NCBI GenBank assembly: GCA_004565275.1
Contig: SDOX01000021.1
Coordinates: 1,398,978 to 1,462,977, forward strand
Direction: 5' to 3'
Source of the DNA: Nannochloropsis salina CCMP1776
Lineage: Eukaryota; Sar; Eustigmatophyceae; Eustigmatales; Monodopsidaceae
DNA length: 64,000 nt
Shown one piece after another: positions 53,920 to 64,000 of this stretch. The notes beneath the pieces are model-generated. The model was not told the DNA's origin and did not search any database. It saw only the letters and a program-made list of their open reading frames with translations. A program made the translations under genes and the position numbers. Every line of letters starts with the position of its first letter. Position 1 is the stretch's first letter.

Positions 53920-56900
53920 TCATGCTTCCTTCGCTAGTTCCTCCACCCCCGCCTCGTTTCCCCCCTCGCCTTCGTCTCCCTCTACCCCCTCCCCTGCCCC
54001 CTCCTCACCATGCTCCCCCCTTTCCCCCTCCCACTCTCTTCTTTCACCGTCTGCGCTCCCTAAATGAGCCGCCCAGTACCTCAAGCGTCGTCGCTGTTTG
54101 GCTGCCCCACCCCCTTCCGCCGCCGCCCCTTCCGCTTCCTCCCCTATGGACAGCACATACTCCCGCAACACGTCCCCTACCTCCTCCAGACCCTCCCTCC
54201 CTTCCATTTTCATCCTCTTCCTCAGGCGTCCCTGGCCCTCCAAGGACCGGCTGTACACAAATCCGAGGATCACAGCCAGACGCTGCAACATGAAGAGGCC
54301 CGCGTCCATCAGCCGCGCCATTCGCCGCTCCCCCTTTTCCTCCGCGGTCTCCCCCTGCTCCCCCAGCCCCTCCTCCCAGTCGCCCGCTCCTTCGTCATTC
54401 AGGCGCAGGCGGGCGCGTCTCACCTACGGGGTGGGAAAAGGGAAGAGAATGGAGAAGGAGACCAGGAATGAGGGTAGGTGTGTGTGCAATCTCTTTCGGT
54501 GAATATCTCAAGGAAGCAATCACGTAACCCCGCATCATCCATCGGACAGAGGGTCGGGGAGGCGATACTCAGTACCGTCCTCATGCTTCCGCCCTTCCTC
54601 CCCGCCCCCCAACCTTCCTCCTCCTCCTAACCCTTGCTCCCCTCCCTTACCTTCTCCTGGTACTTGAGGAAGAGCTCGACTGCGCGATCCACCTTCTCAC
54701 CGCCCCCTTCCACAAATTTGCCCAACAGGCGCGCCTCCTCCACCTCGTGCTTCCTCAACCCCTCCTTCCCTCCCTCCCCTCCTCCGTCTTCGGCGAAGAC
54801 CATCAAATGCAAGCTGAGGGAGGCAATCAGGCTGACCACCTGTGAGACGAGGTCAGGGGTCAGCGTGACTGCGTAGAGTCCCCTCGAAGCGAAAAGAGAA
54901 GGACAAGCACACAGCCAGGCCAGACGAGGTGAAGAAAGCAGAATTACGAACCTGCTCGGTCAACGCCTCCCTCTCTCCCGGCCGCTTGCCTTTCAGGGCC
55001 ACGCCCCAGCCGCGGCCCATATAGAGGGGAAAGAGCGTCTTGAGCCCCCCTAGTTCGATCAACTTTTCGCAGTTGGGGACCTGGGGAAGGGAGGAGCACG
55101 GGTGTCAGAGAGGACAGGTCAGACGGCCGCCACAGCAGATCCGCGCGTCGGAGCTAAAATCGGCACTCCCTGTACCTCCCTGGCGCCCCCGCGAGGGTGA
55201 AGACCGAACAGGACGCACCGAGTTTAGACAGGCCGAGTCCAGCGCCTTGAGCGCGCCCAAGAAGCCTCCCTTCTTCTCCCTAATACAGCGAAGCAGCAGG
55301 TCGAGGCCTTCGCTCTGGCGACCAGGGATGCAGCGTGATGCGCGCCAACATGGGAAGAGGGGGTAAAAAGAGAATGAGTGCAAGGGTCGAGACAGAGCAG
55401 TCTCCCAATACGTGAAAGGGTTGAGACAGAGCACAGTAGTCTCCCGACCTAGGAATAGGTTGTTCCCCCACGCACCTGCCGAAAGCGCGCTTGATTCTCG
55501 GGCAGCAGCAGGCACGAGCAGAGGGCGTCGAAGAGGTTCTCAATGCACTCCTTCTCTTCGGGACAGGACGCGTCCCGCCGACGGTAGTAGGCGATCGCTG
55601 GATGAAATGGAGTGATGTCAGGGAGACGCAAGTGGAGGAGACATGGATTGAAAGGGCCCTGCCCCGAGCCAAAGGCCACGCAATCCGTTCATGATCTCCC
55701 TCAAGTCGAAGACAGCAGCACATATGAAGGGGGTCGTACAAGAGGATGGCTCTTACCTTGAAGCAGCGTATCCATGCCGTTGATATCAGCCAGCTGACCC
55801 AGGCGCCTCTGATTTTCCGTGTCTGCAGCCAGCAGAATGGAGAGGAGCTCCGCGCAGTAGGCCTGTCAATCCCGGGGGTGCGAGCGAGGAGGGAACAGGG
55901 GCGACACGAGGGTCGGGGAAGGAGTATGTGAGGAGCGGGGAAGGCGGAAGAAGATAACAAAGATGGAGTGGGAGCGAGGGAGGAGAAGAGTAACCTTGAC
56001 GTCGTCGAACCGCTTGGCCTTGACGCGCGTGAGGAGCACACGCAGGAAAGACGTCTTCTCGCAGATCAAGGGGGCGAGGGAGGGGCGGACAGTAACCAGG
56101 TTCTCAATGAGCTGGAAGTGGGCGGAAGCAGAGAAAGGGTAGATTGAGAACAAGAGGAGCGAGGGGGATGGGAACCAGAGTCCCGCCTCTCACCCCCCCC
56201 CCTCACACCCGTCCCCACCTGCAGCGTGTAGTTCACGCCCCTCACGTCCTCCTCCCTGCTTTCGTCCAGGCGCTTCAGGTTCTGCACCACCAATTCCAGC
56301 CCATTCTTCTCCACCAGGGCGTCCAGCAGGGTCCCGGCCTCCTTCTCCGTCTCCAGGACCACGTCCGGGTCTGTCATCTCGGCCAGGCAGCCCAGCATGC
56401 TGATACTGTGCGACAGCCGACCGCAAGCACGCGCGCCGGAGGGGAGGATGACGTGATTTCAGCCAAAAAATGGTACAGGACGAACAGTTACATAGTCGAG
56501 GAAATGAGTGCGTACGTCTGTCTGACAGGGAAAAGCTGCCTAGACGAAGAACCTTCCCCCCCACATCCACACACAGCCTCAACCTCGATCAGGCTCAAGA
56601 CTGAGCATTCAGATGCAGGAATAGGAAAAAGGGGATTTTAAAGCAGACCTGATGTCGGTATTTTCGTGCGTGACCAGTCCCAGCAGCGTGTTTGCCACGT
56701 CCAGCTTTACCAGCTCGGGGTAGAGGGAGGGGGCGGCAGCAACCGCCTATTCAAGAAATGGAGTGGAAAGAAACGTGATGAATGATTGTGTCTGGGTGTG
56801 GGCGGATGTACGGAGCATGGAGGGTGCGAGGCAGGGGACAGGGCCCATGTGTAGAGAGGAAGGCCTTTACCTTGAACTGCCCGATCTCCTCATAGAGCTC

Positions 56901-57882
56901 CAGCTCGGACTCCAGGAATTTCGCGGGCTCGTCGGCGAACTTGACGCGCTTCAATAGATTTGCCTTGGGCGGGCGACGACACGAAGAAGAGCGGTGTGAG
57001 GGGAGTGAAATAGAGAGCCGCTAGGGACGGGGCATCTAGGGCATGTCTGGGCCGCGCCTGCCCACGTGTAACGCGACCTCTGCCTCTGACTAGACCCTCA
57101 CCCTCGCCCACCTGAATCCGCCTTTCCAGGCCCAAGAGCAATTTCTTCACGCCGGGTAGGTCGAGCTCGACCACGTCCTGCTGCTTGTCCGCCACTTGGA
57201 GGATCCGCTGGCAGGGGCCCGAACGAGGGCCAGGGCAGGTGAAAAGGTGGGTCAGGGCGTACCGGAGACGGCTTCCACATCTTTCCCCCCCCTGCGTACC
57301 TTGATTGTTTCCTCGTCTATGTCATCGCTTTCTAAAGCTTTCCGCAAGAAAGCCTCCTCGTCCTCTCCTTCCTCCCGATCAGCCTCATCCTCCTTTTCCC
57401 CTGCCCCCCCCCCTCCCCCCGTTGCCGCATCTCTTGCGTCGTCCGTTCTGCGCCTTTTGGCCCCCTTTTCCTCATGTTCCAGCCCCTGGTCTTTCACCTA
57501 TGTTAAAAGCATATATTTGAAATGAGACTCGAATCCCTGCGTCACTGCCTGTGGTTTCCTTCGTTTCCCACCCTGATGTTTTTAGTCTCTCTACCTTCTT
57601 CATTTCGTAAAAATCTTCGTAATAGCCGACGCCTCTTGTTCCTCTTTTGAAGACTAGACCTGGCCGAGGACCCTGAAAGCTTTTTGAAGGCTGAAATATT
57701 TGGCCTGCCCCTTTGTCTTTCAACATAAATGAAGAGGCCGACGCCCTACGAGGGGTCAGGGGGGAAAGGCGGAAGACGATGTGGTGAAGTGAGAGAGCAA
57801 AGCCAAGACACCATATAAAACCAATATGCCAACCAGTAACGTACCTTGAGGGCTCCAACATGCGCTGGAAATGGTCGTCCAT
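53920..57882 (-). CDS. CTNNBL1: Beta-catenin-like protein 1 (Prp19-complex-associated ARM protein)
   Basis: Fourteen exons: complement(53920..54423, 54651..54839, 54952..55080, 55219..55314, 55476..55597, 55757..55862, 55995..56111, 56219..56405, 56649..56746, 56871..56963, 57112..57207, 57300..57497, 57595..57745, 57845..57882), 707 aa, phases closing at every junction. CTNNBL1 is an armadillo-repeat nuclear protein bound to the Prp19/CDC5L spliceosome complex. Matching blocks: EDEEAFLRKALESDDIDEET, GVKKLLLGLERRIQANLLKR, VKFADEPAKFLESELELYEE, ISMLGCLAEMTDPDVV, EKNGLELVVQNLKRLDESRE, YTLQLIENLVTVRPSLAPLI, KRFDDVKAYCAELLSILLA, IAYYRRRDASCPEEKECIEN, LFDALCSCLLLPENQARF, KKGGFLGALKALDSACLNS and EKLIELGGLKTLFPLYMGRG. 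The N-terminus (exons 1-3) is basic and the final exon carries Glu/Gly-rich insertions around MDAGLFMLQRLAVILGFVYS. The first coding exon is 38 nt. Confidence 0.93.
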
Positions 57883-59344
57883 GGTCCTCCAAGTGATAGT
57901 AGGTCTATATGTGACGAGCTCAGACTACGAACGGAGGGGAGGTTGCTGAGGTAGCGAGGTGCACAACACGGTCGATATCACCTGCGCGTTCGGCTGTGGG
58001 GTGGAATGATCTTGAAATTAACACAATCTTGACAAACTTGCACGAACAAAGAGTGCCTTTGAAGCTGCAGATGTTGGTTATTGATCGCTTTGGAAGTGCT
58101 GAAAGAAAGTGATGGGGAGACAAGAGGGCTCTGTGACACCGATTGCCCTGCCTCACGCGTCAGGGCGTTGCCTTCTTGTTTCTTCAAAACAAAACAAAAT
58201 CTCATTCATGTCATTACCTAATGGAACATTTTTTAACGCATTCAAATGATTTATGAGAGTGGAGTTATAGATCTGTTCTCTAACCTGTCTCAACTCTAGC
58301 AATCCTCGTTCATTGACGAACATCGGAAGGGAGTTTGCTCACGTAAACCGGGTATTTATGTGTGACACTTCCGCTCAACATTTCTTTAGAAAGACAACTT
58401 TTCCTTTTTTTCTAGACTACCATTTCTGTTTATATGCAATCAAATAAGCTAGCTGAAAGCCCGGTCATATGTAAATGTCAGACATACAGAAAGGTGCATT
58501 TTTGGCCTTCGCTCGAAGTTAAGCTTTTGATACGAAAGATATGGAGAAGAGTGGTGCCAATCGCATATGATAAAAATAATGGACTATGAAAAAGGTTTGG
58601 AGGCTGAAGATCGTCAGCTTTGCCTGTGAACTCATGAATGAGCTCCAGGAAAAGCTAGAGTGCTGCCGTGGTGCGCAAGATTTCGGGAGGTGGATGAAGC
58701 GGATGTACTAAAAAGACTGGACACTGTTTTGTCTATCCTTTCTTTATACAGATTTCCTTAAAGTCGCTGTCGTACCAATGCTATTTCTTTGCCGCTCGTG
58801 CGTGCTTTCTTCCCTACTGGACGCGTTTCTATTGGACGGGCGCACTTCTACGCGAAAACGACCAGGGCAACGTGATTTCTTTTAACTGACTTGTCGTATT
58901 CAGGCTTCGTATTCATACGTAAAGACTGCAATGAGGGTCCAGGTCACATTAAATGGAACTTTCGCGAAACCTCATGAGAAAACTCAACGACGCTAATGGG
59001 TAGCTGAAATTTTGACTTTGGAGTACGATAACACGTCAAGCCAGTCAAAGAGAGGTTGTATCCAATTCAAGTGTCTCTTATTATATGTTAATTCGAACGA
59101 TTTTACGCTCAGTCCGTGATGTAATGCCTGCAGGCGCGGGCCTACCAGGGGCTGTCAAAGCGAGGGAGAGCGGCGACACGTTTCGCATACCCGGAGGACA
59201 GCCATTCCTCGCTCAACGCTTGACATTTCAAAGAGACTGCTTCAGCGACCACGGCATTGGCACATAGATTGTGAACAGCGTCGTTTTCTGAGCCATAACT
59301 CATTGATTTCGCAATAAAGCACTGCTTGTGCTACGTAGGTGGGT
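57883..59344. other. Intergenic, 1.5 kb
   Basis: AT-rich, with no gene or repeat recognised. GTAGGTGG immediately before the FAM13-like ATG is acceptor-like, so a 5' UTR exon may lie here. Confidence 0.5.
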
Positions 59345-62300
59345 ATGATAGAGCGGTTGCCACAGTCAGAAGCACTAAAAGCGGAGGACTTGTCGCCTTT
59401 GACGGAAACGACGGAAGCAGCTGCACCTTCTCCTATAGCAGCAGGAGGCACGGAAATTAGGCATCAGAAAGAGGCAGAACTCTTATTATCTCAAGGAGAT
59501 AGAATAGAGAGGGAGGAAAATACTCAAGAAAATTTTACAAATGGAGAGATAATGGACCAGGAGACCTCGACAGGCCAGGCTGGGCATGTGAAAACACGGG
59601 AGGATGGAATTGAGGTAGAGGATTGCAGCCACAATATCGCATGTGGTACCAGCGAAGATGGTGGAAACGACGAGCCACATGGAGAAGACAATTTGAATCT
59701 TTCTGACGGCACGGTGGCCCTGTACCCTCATGAAAGATTCCAATACGAGGTCTCGCCCCTGGAGCCTGGCGCACGTCTCCACCATGTAGCAGCGGACATC
59801 ATCTTCGATCGTTGCCTGACTTACCTCCGAAAGGATGACGGTACTATGTACACCGAGGGGCTTTTCATGCTTCAGCCGTCGATGACACGCGTCAGGGAGC
59901 TGCAGCGGCGCATGTCTGTGGGGGAGGCCCTGGAGGGAGCCTCTGCGTGGGGGGCGGAGGGAGCGGAAGGGGAAGAAGAGGGAAGAGCAGGGGGTCGAAA
60001 TCAAGAAGAGACTGGAAAGGCGTCACCGCCGGTGCCCTCATCGCCCCATGAGGTGGCAGCGCTTCTGTTGCAGCATCTCCAAGTGCGAGCCGAGCCGCTC
60101 ATCCCCTCCTCGCTCTACGCCGCCTGGCTCGGCTGTCAGAGGGTGTCGGGCGAGTCCGGGCGAGGCGGGTTTGGCTGCAGCGATGGCATGGCACGCCCAG
60201 ACGGGGTCTCTGTCCACATGCTTGGCCGGGAGGGCCATGCCGGAGAGGCCTCGAGGGAAAGTGCGGCTCCCTCGGAAAGGCGGCCGTTGTCGCCGGTGTC
60301 GCCCAACCACGCTTTGAGCGACCCGCACGATGAGGAGGCCGAGCGAAAATGGGGGGATCGGTGGGGGGAAGGCGGCAAAGAGAACTCGTGGAGTGCCTTC
60401 TACGGAGCGGATGGGGTAGACAAGGAAGTGTGTGAGGTGGAGGTGGCTGCACGCTGTGGCGCCCGAGTCGCCGGGGAGGACCCTGTCCCCCAACCCGCTG
60501 GAGCCCCCTCAGGATCGACCGCCCTTGGCGGCGGAGCTTCTCTCCTCCGCGTCAAGTCTGTGCTTTGCGAACTGACGGAGAAGCAGTGGCGCCAGCTGGG
60601 AAGCCTTTTGGACTTGATGCACGCCCTGGCCAAGGCACCCACAGGGGGGAGCGACCTCCACTCCCCCACCGTCTCTGCCCTGGGTGCTATCCTCGGTCCC
60701 GTCCTGAGTCGGCCGCCCGGCTCCGCTTACCTCTCGATCAGGCACGCCCGAGACGTGCCCGCGCTCGTCTGCTTGGGGGCCACCGTCATCGAGCACGCGC
60801 CAGAGCTGCTGGCGTGCAGGGGGGAGGGGGAGCAGCTCAGTTGCGGGAGTGAGGCACACGAGGCGGGGCAAGGCGCCAGTGTCGTGGGGGCGGGGGACCG
60901 TGCCGAGGGAGAAGCGGGAGGAAGGGGTGCGTCTCCTGTACGGGCCGCTCGGCCTGGGAGCAGTGCCACCGCTTCGAGCCCTGGCCACCGGGGTTCACAA
61001 GACGGACGTGAGAGGCCTCCTCGTGTCCTCTCACCCCCCTGCTCGCCGCCTGTCAGTATCCTTCTCTCCCGGGGGCGTCCTGCCCTCTTCGTCTCTCCCC
61101 TCGGCGACGCCCAGCAGTCCGATGGGTTCTCCTCGAGTCATGGATCATCCCCTCTGCCCCAGCAGAACGCACGGGAAGTAGAGCACCGGCTCCTCCAGCA
61201 GGCGCAGCACCTTGATCGTCAGAGGCAACAGATGGAAGCGGCCAGGGCGGTGCTAACTGAGCGACTGATGCCCGGCCTGAGCAAGAGGCTCTTTTCGGAG
61301 AGAATAGAAGATCGCCTCTCCCAGGGTCCTGGCCTGGTTGCGTGCTTCGAGGGAGACAGCTATCGAAGCCAACATAAGCTTATATGCAATACCCAGAGTG
61401 GACGCAGCGCCCAGCGCAGCGCTTCAGAGCAGCAGCTGCTCGAAGCTGAGCGGTCAAATTCTCCCCCTCCTGCCTCGTCGGACACGCCTGCTCCTCCTCC
61501 TCCTCTTACCGTGCCCTCTGTACCTTGTTCTCCCCCTCTGATTCCTCATCCGTCATCGCCTGATCTCAAGTGTCTACCGCACGGCCCCCCCGTACCCTCA
61601 ACTCCTCTGTCTCAACAACCTGACCTGGACCAAGAGGCGGGGGAGCAAGCCTTGATAGTCGAAAGCAGCATAAATGATGGGGAGCACGAGCCACGCTTGA
61701 GGGAGGACACCGAGGGCTCCAATGTGTCTACACAGACACAGAGAAGGGGATGGAAGATAATTGAGAGAAGTCGAGCGGTCGAGATCCTGCAGCGGTTGGC
61801 GTTGACATTCGTGAGGCGACAGCGAAAGCGGAGACACCTGACAGTCAAGGAGCAAGAAGCAGCGCCTTGCGAGGCTGACGGGGTGATAGAGGTGGCGCCT
61901 GCCCTTGGCTTATCAGAGGCGAGTCTTATTGTGCAAGCGCTAGGTCCATGCTGTGAAGCACGTTCCAGCAGCCCTCTTGCGCATCCTGCCAGTACCGTGA
62001 ACCAGACATGTAACGCTTTTACACCAGAGGGCGATGCGTGGGAGGCCATGAGGTACTGGAAACCTGCGATCCATACGAAAACTAGAAATCTTGAGGAGAG
62101 GAAGCAAGCGTTTGTTCTTCCTCCATTAAAGCACTTATTATCTCAAGCAGCTTCCATTCCGTCCTCCTCGGAATTTCAGGCTTTGCTAAGGGAGAAAAAG
62201 CGGGTGAAAGCTCGTTTGAAAAAGTTCAACGCTGCATTTCTGGCGAATCATGGCCGCCTTCCGAGTATGCACGACAAAGAGCCTATGCGGAGGTTTTACA

Positions 62301-62935
62301 GGGAATACAATTTACTAAAGCTCCAGATAGCCAAGGCCCTGGAGAAGTATCAAGGCAGCCGGCAGGAAGAGTCAAGGGGAAAGGGCGTAGGAGAAACCTC
62401 CGGCAGGCCTCGCGACGGGGCTCAGCCCAAAACGCGTGTCGGGGAAAGCAACGAGGAGGCCTCGATGACCTACTGGGGGATAATAACGCCCGGAAAGGAC
62501 TCTAAGCGCAGCGGCTTGCCTCCTCCAAGCCCTCGGAGAGGAGGCGATCTTCCCACTGTCTACAGTGCGACCCAAGGACAACCGAGCACACACGACAATC
62601 TGATAGGGGGAGAGATGACTTCAATGAACCGTCTCTGCAATCTTTCTCAGAGGTCACACCCGAATTTATCTGAGGCCTCCGACGTGCAAACTTTGCGGAG
62701 AGAAAAAAAGAGGCTTCACGTAGTCCTACGGAAGTTCGAATCATCTTTTCGCGAACAATACGGCAGACGCATTCTCTCTGCGAAAGACATAGCGCCTGTT
62801 GAAAAGCAGTATGAGCGTTACATACACATTAAAAGCAAGCTGGCGACACTTGCATCGATGGAAAAGAGCGAGGAAATCAGCGAACAGAAGGAAACGATAA
62901 AGTGTCAAAATATTTTGAACACTTCCCGCGAGTAA
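59345..62935 (+). CDS. FAM13-like protein with degenerate RhoGAP domain
   Basis: A single exon of 1196 aa from ATG 59345. Residues ~145-490 follow a RhoGAP domain: IIFDRCLTYLRKDDGTMYTE, GLFMLQPSMTRVRELQRRMS, VAALLLQHLQVRAEPLIPSS and LSRPPGSAYLSIRHARDVPA, split by a ~100-residue insert. The catalytic arginine of the GLFR loop is Met, so GAP activity is unlikely. A long Pro/Ser/Glu-rich middle follows. The C-terminus holds two copies of a FAM13-type helical module: LREKKRVKARLKKFNAAFLA with GRLPSMHDKEPMRRFYREYN (about 948-1000), and LRREKKRLHVVLRKFESSFR with EKQYERYIHIKSKLATL (about 1115-1170). FAM13 proteins link Rho signalling and metabolism in animals. The family call rests on domain order and motif pattern. 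Confidence 0.6.
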   Translation: MIERLPQSEALKAEDLSPLTETTEAAAPSPIAAGGTEIRHQKEAELLLSQGDRIEREENTQENFTNGEIMDQETSTGQAGHVKTREDGIEVEDCSHNIACGTSEDGGNDEPHGEDNLNLSDGTVALYPHERFQYEVSPLEPGARLHHVAADIIFDRCLTYLRKDDGTMYTEGLFMLQPSMTRVRELQRRMSVGEALEGASAWGAEGAEGEEEGRAGGRNQEETGKASPPVPSSPHEVAALLLQHLQVRAEPLIPSSLYAAWLGCQRVSGESGRGGFGCSDGMARPDGVSVHMLGREGHAGEASRESAAPSERRPLSPVSPNHALSDPHDEEAERKWGDRWGEGGKENSWSAFYGADGVDKEVCEVEVAARCGARVAGEDPVPQPAGAPSGSTALGGGASLLRVKSVLCELTEKQWRQLGSLLDLMHALAKAPTGGSDLHSPTVSALGAILGPVLSRPPGSAYLSIRHARDVPALVCLGATVIEHAPELLACRGEGEQLSCGSEAHEAGQGASVVGAGDRAEGEAGGRGASPVRAARPGSSATASSPGHRGSQDGRERPPRVLSPPCSPPVSILLSRGRPALFVSPLGDAQQSDGFSSSHGSSPLPQQNAREVEHRLLQQAQHLDRQRQQMEAARAVLTERLMPGLSKRLFSERIEDRLSQGPGLVACFEGDSYRSQHKLICNTQSGRSAQRSASEQQLLEAERSNSPPPASSDTPAPPPPLTVPSVPCSPPLIPHPSSPDLKCLPHGPPVPSTPLSQQPDLDQEAGEQALIVESSINDGEHEPRLREDTEGSNVSTQTQRRGWKIIERSRAVEILQRLALTFVRRQRKRRHLTVKEQEAAPCEADGVIEVAPALGLSEASLIVQALGPCCEARSSSPLAHPASTVNQTCNAFTPEGDAWEAMRYWKPAIHTKTRNLEERKQAFVLPPLKHLLSQAASIPSSSEFQALLREKKRVKARLKKFNAAFLANHGRLPSMHDKEPMRRFYREYNLLKLQIAKALEKYQGSRQEESRGKGVGETSGRPRDGAQPKTRVGESNEEASMTYWGIITPGKDSKRSGLPPPSPRRGGDLPTVYSATQGQPSTHDNLIGGEMTSMNRLCNLSQRSHPNLSEASDVQTLRREKKRLHVVLRKFESSFREQYGRRILSAKDIAPVEKQYERYIHIKSKLATLASMEKSEEISEQKETIKCQNILNTSRE

Positions 62936-63789
62936 ATTACCAACATAACGGCAAATGGCTCTGTCATAGTCATACACATAGAAAAAATATGAAAAATCCC
63001 ATTATTATACATATACTTTACGAGAACTATTTGATGTCCATGTCTATAGACTTTGCAAAGGGTCTTAACAGACTCTTTATTTCCAGAAACCCTTGATTTT
63101 TAAAAATCGTACAATGTGTCGGGTGCGAGGTATGATAAACAATGATACGGGCTACTCTGAAGAGATCGTTTGCCTTGGACGACGAATGATTATATTTCGT
63201 GGTAGTCAATAGTGTTACATCCTGAAAGGATCCCCCTGCCGTTTTTCGCAGGCGATGGCGTCACCCCGCTCTGAACCAAGGTCGCCTCGTGGAGTTTGGC
63301 CACGGTGGGTAACGTGGCTGCGTCCAGCAGCGACTGCGCCCCCAGCCACTGCGCCAATCTCGACACAACCGATCAATACGTGCGCGAAGTCCAATCAGGG
63401 AGCAGGAAGTGAGGGGGGAATAACTGGTAAAAGACTCGAAAAAGTAATACGGATTGCGTGTGGGCCATTTCGCCCATAATATTTTGGGTGCCGAGCTTCG
63501 CTCCTTTGCTTCGCTGGTCAACTGAATTTGTGTTTGTTTTCTTTGCACTACATCGCGTCCACTTACCGCTCGACACATTTTGGACAGAGTTATACCAACT
63601 TAACTTTCGACAATATTTTTTTGGACAGACTTATAACCACCTCGACAACCCCTGTCGAGGGGTTAGGTTGTCTGGCTGTTAGGTGGAGTACAGTAGCTTC
63701 TACTATTGCTGCTGCCCCCCCGTTCACCAACACCCAACAGCTTTACTCACGCGCGTGTATAGATACACACTTTCTCACCACACATACTG
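62936..63789. other. Subtelomeric spacer
   Basis: 0.85 kb between the last gene and the telomere. No subtelomeric gene family recognised. It holds a perfect 8-bp stem-loop at 63640-63660 and two interstitial TTAGG units at about 63661-63668. Confidence 0.6.
63640..63660. other. Perfect stem-loop near telomere
   Basis: CCTCGACA and TGTCGAGG pair perfectly around a 5-base loop, ACCCC. Confidence 0.7.
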
Positions 63790-64000
63790 TTAGGGTTAGG
63801 GTTAGGGTTAGGGTTAGGGTTAGGGTTAGGGTTAGGGTTAGGGTTAGGGTTAGGGTTAGGGTTAGGGTTAGGGTTAGGGTTAGGGTTAGGGTTAGGGTTA
63901 GGGTTAGGGTTAGGGTTAGGGTTAGGGTTAGGGTTAGGTTAGGTTAGGGTTAGGTTAGGTTAGGTTAGGTTAGGTAGGTAGGTAGGTTAGGTAGGTTAGG
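63790..64000 (+). repeat. Telomere, (TTAGGG)n
   Basis: Twenty-four exact TTAGGG units at 63790-63933, G-strand running to the window end, as at the right end of a chromosome. The last ~67 bases are mixtures of TTAGGG, TTAGG and TAGG. The unit is the one used by animals, fungi and many stramenopiles, and differs from the plant TTTAGGG. Confidence 0.99.

Noticed and set aside
53922-54502. Plus-strand Pro-rich open frames
   Set aside because: Antisense of the last CTNNBL1 exon.

Overview
This is the end of a nuclear chromosome from a eukaryote. The right end is a telomere: 24 exact TTAGGG units (63790-63933) followed by a degenerate tail. Genes are densely packed on both strands, mostly multi-exon, with GT-AG introns of about 70-320 nt. 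The introns are full of strand-asymmetric (GGGA)n/(CCCT)n tracts. Several proteins begin with an ER-type signal peptide followed by an A-F-x-P-like motif (for example CAFVSP, NAFLAP, ARAFGP). This is the bipartite plastid-targeting signature of algae with red-derived complex plastids. Gene density, short CCCT-rich introns and this signature suggest a stramenopile alga, most likely a eustigmatophyte of the Nannochloropsis/Microchloropsis type. That assignment is inference; no species was matched. Exon joins below were built by hand and accepted mainly when splice phases closed to an intact reading frame.

Layout, left to right. 0.4-2.0 kb (-): TLDc-domain protein. 2.3-3.4 kb: the 5' half of a Ku80 gene (+) running head-on into the 5' exon of an RluA-type pseudouridine synthase (-), each stopping at its own splice donor. 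4.3-5.6 kb (-): an M16C/PreP protease interrupted by a 100-N assembly gap. 6.5-7.3 kb (+): DPH4/DNAJC24. 7.7-9.0 kb (-): unknown protein. 9.9-11.1 kb (+): mitochondrial ribosomal protein mS35. 11.3-13.3 kb (-): shortened class-V aminotransferase-like protein. 14.8-16.6 kb (-): RPA-like OB-fold protein, with a small unknown gene beyond it. 17.7-19.7 kb (-): tandem double aquaporin. 20.2-23.5 kb (+): kinesin-13 with a SAM-like N-terminus. 23.9-25.6 kb (-): RHBL4/RHBDD1-like rhomboid with a UIM. 26.7-28.3 kb (+): ribosomal protein eL19. 29.0-31.6 kb (-) and 32.4-33.5 kb (+): two divergent HAD phosphatases. 33.8-34.4 kb (-): secreted Q-rich protein. 35.1-36.5 kb (-): TPR protein. 37.2-38.1 kb (-): SGNH/GDSL hydrolase. 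38.7-40.3 kb (-): DPH1. 40.3-42.8 kb: gene-poor, with a large inverted repeat. 42.8 kb (+): small PLDc_N-type membrane protein. 43.2-45.5 kb (-): RBBP9-like hydrolase lacking catalytic residues. 46.2-47.5 kb (+): RAD6-type E2. 48.7-51.9 kb (+): histidine phosphatase/PGAM-like. 52.0-52.4 kb (-): 65-aa membrane microprotein. 52.8-53.8 kb (+): LEA_2-like membrane protein. 53.9-57.9 kb (-): CTNNBL1. 59.3-62.9 kb (+): FAM13-like protein with a degenerate RhoGAP. 62.9-64.0 kb: subtelomere and telomere.

There is no operon logic; the genes are mostly single-copy housekeeping functions. Diphthamide synthesis appears twice (DPH1, DPH4). DNA repair or ssDNA functions recur (Ku80 fragment, RAD6, OB-fold protein). 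Organelle translation and proteostasis are represented by mS35 and PreP. I saw no transposon, CRISPR array, tRNA or rRNA gene.

The strongest leads are: the Ku80/RluA head-on truncation; introns whose two ends are reverse-complementary tetranucleotide tracts, which may also explain three damaged gene models; the four-NPA double aquaporin without the ar/R arginines; and two apparent pseudoenzymes (RBBP9-like and FAM13/RhoGAP-like).
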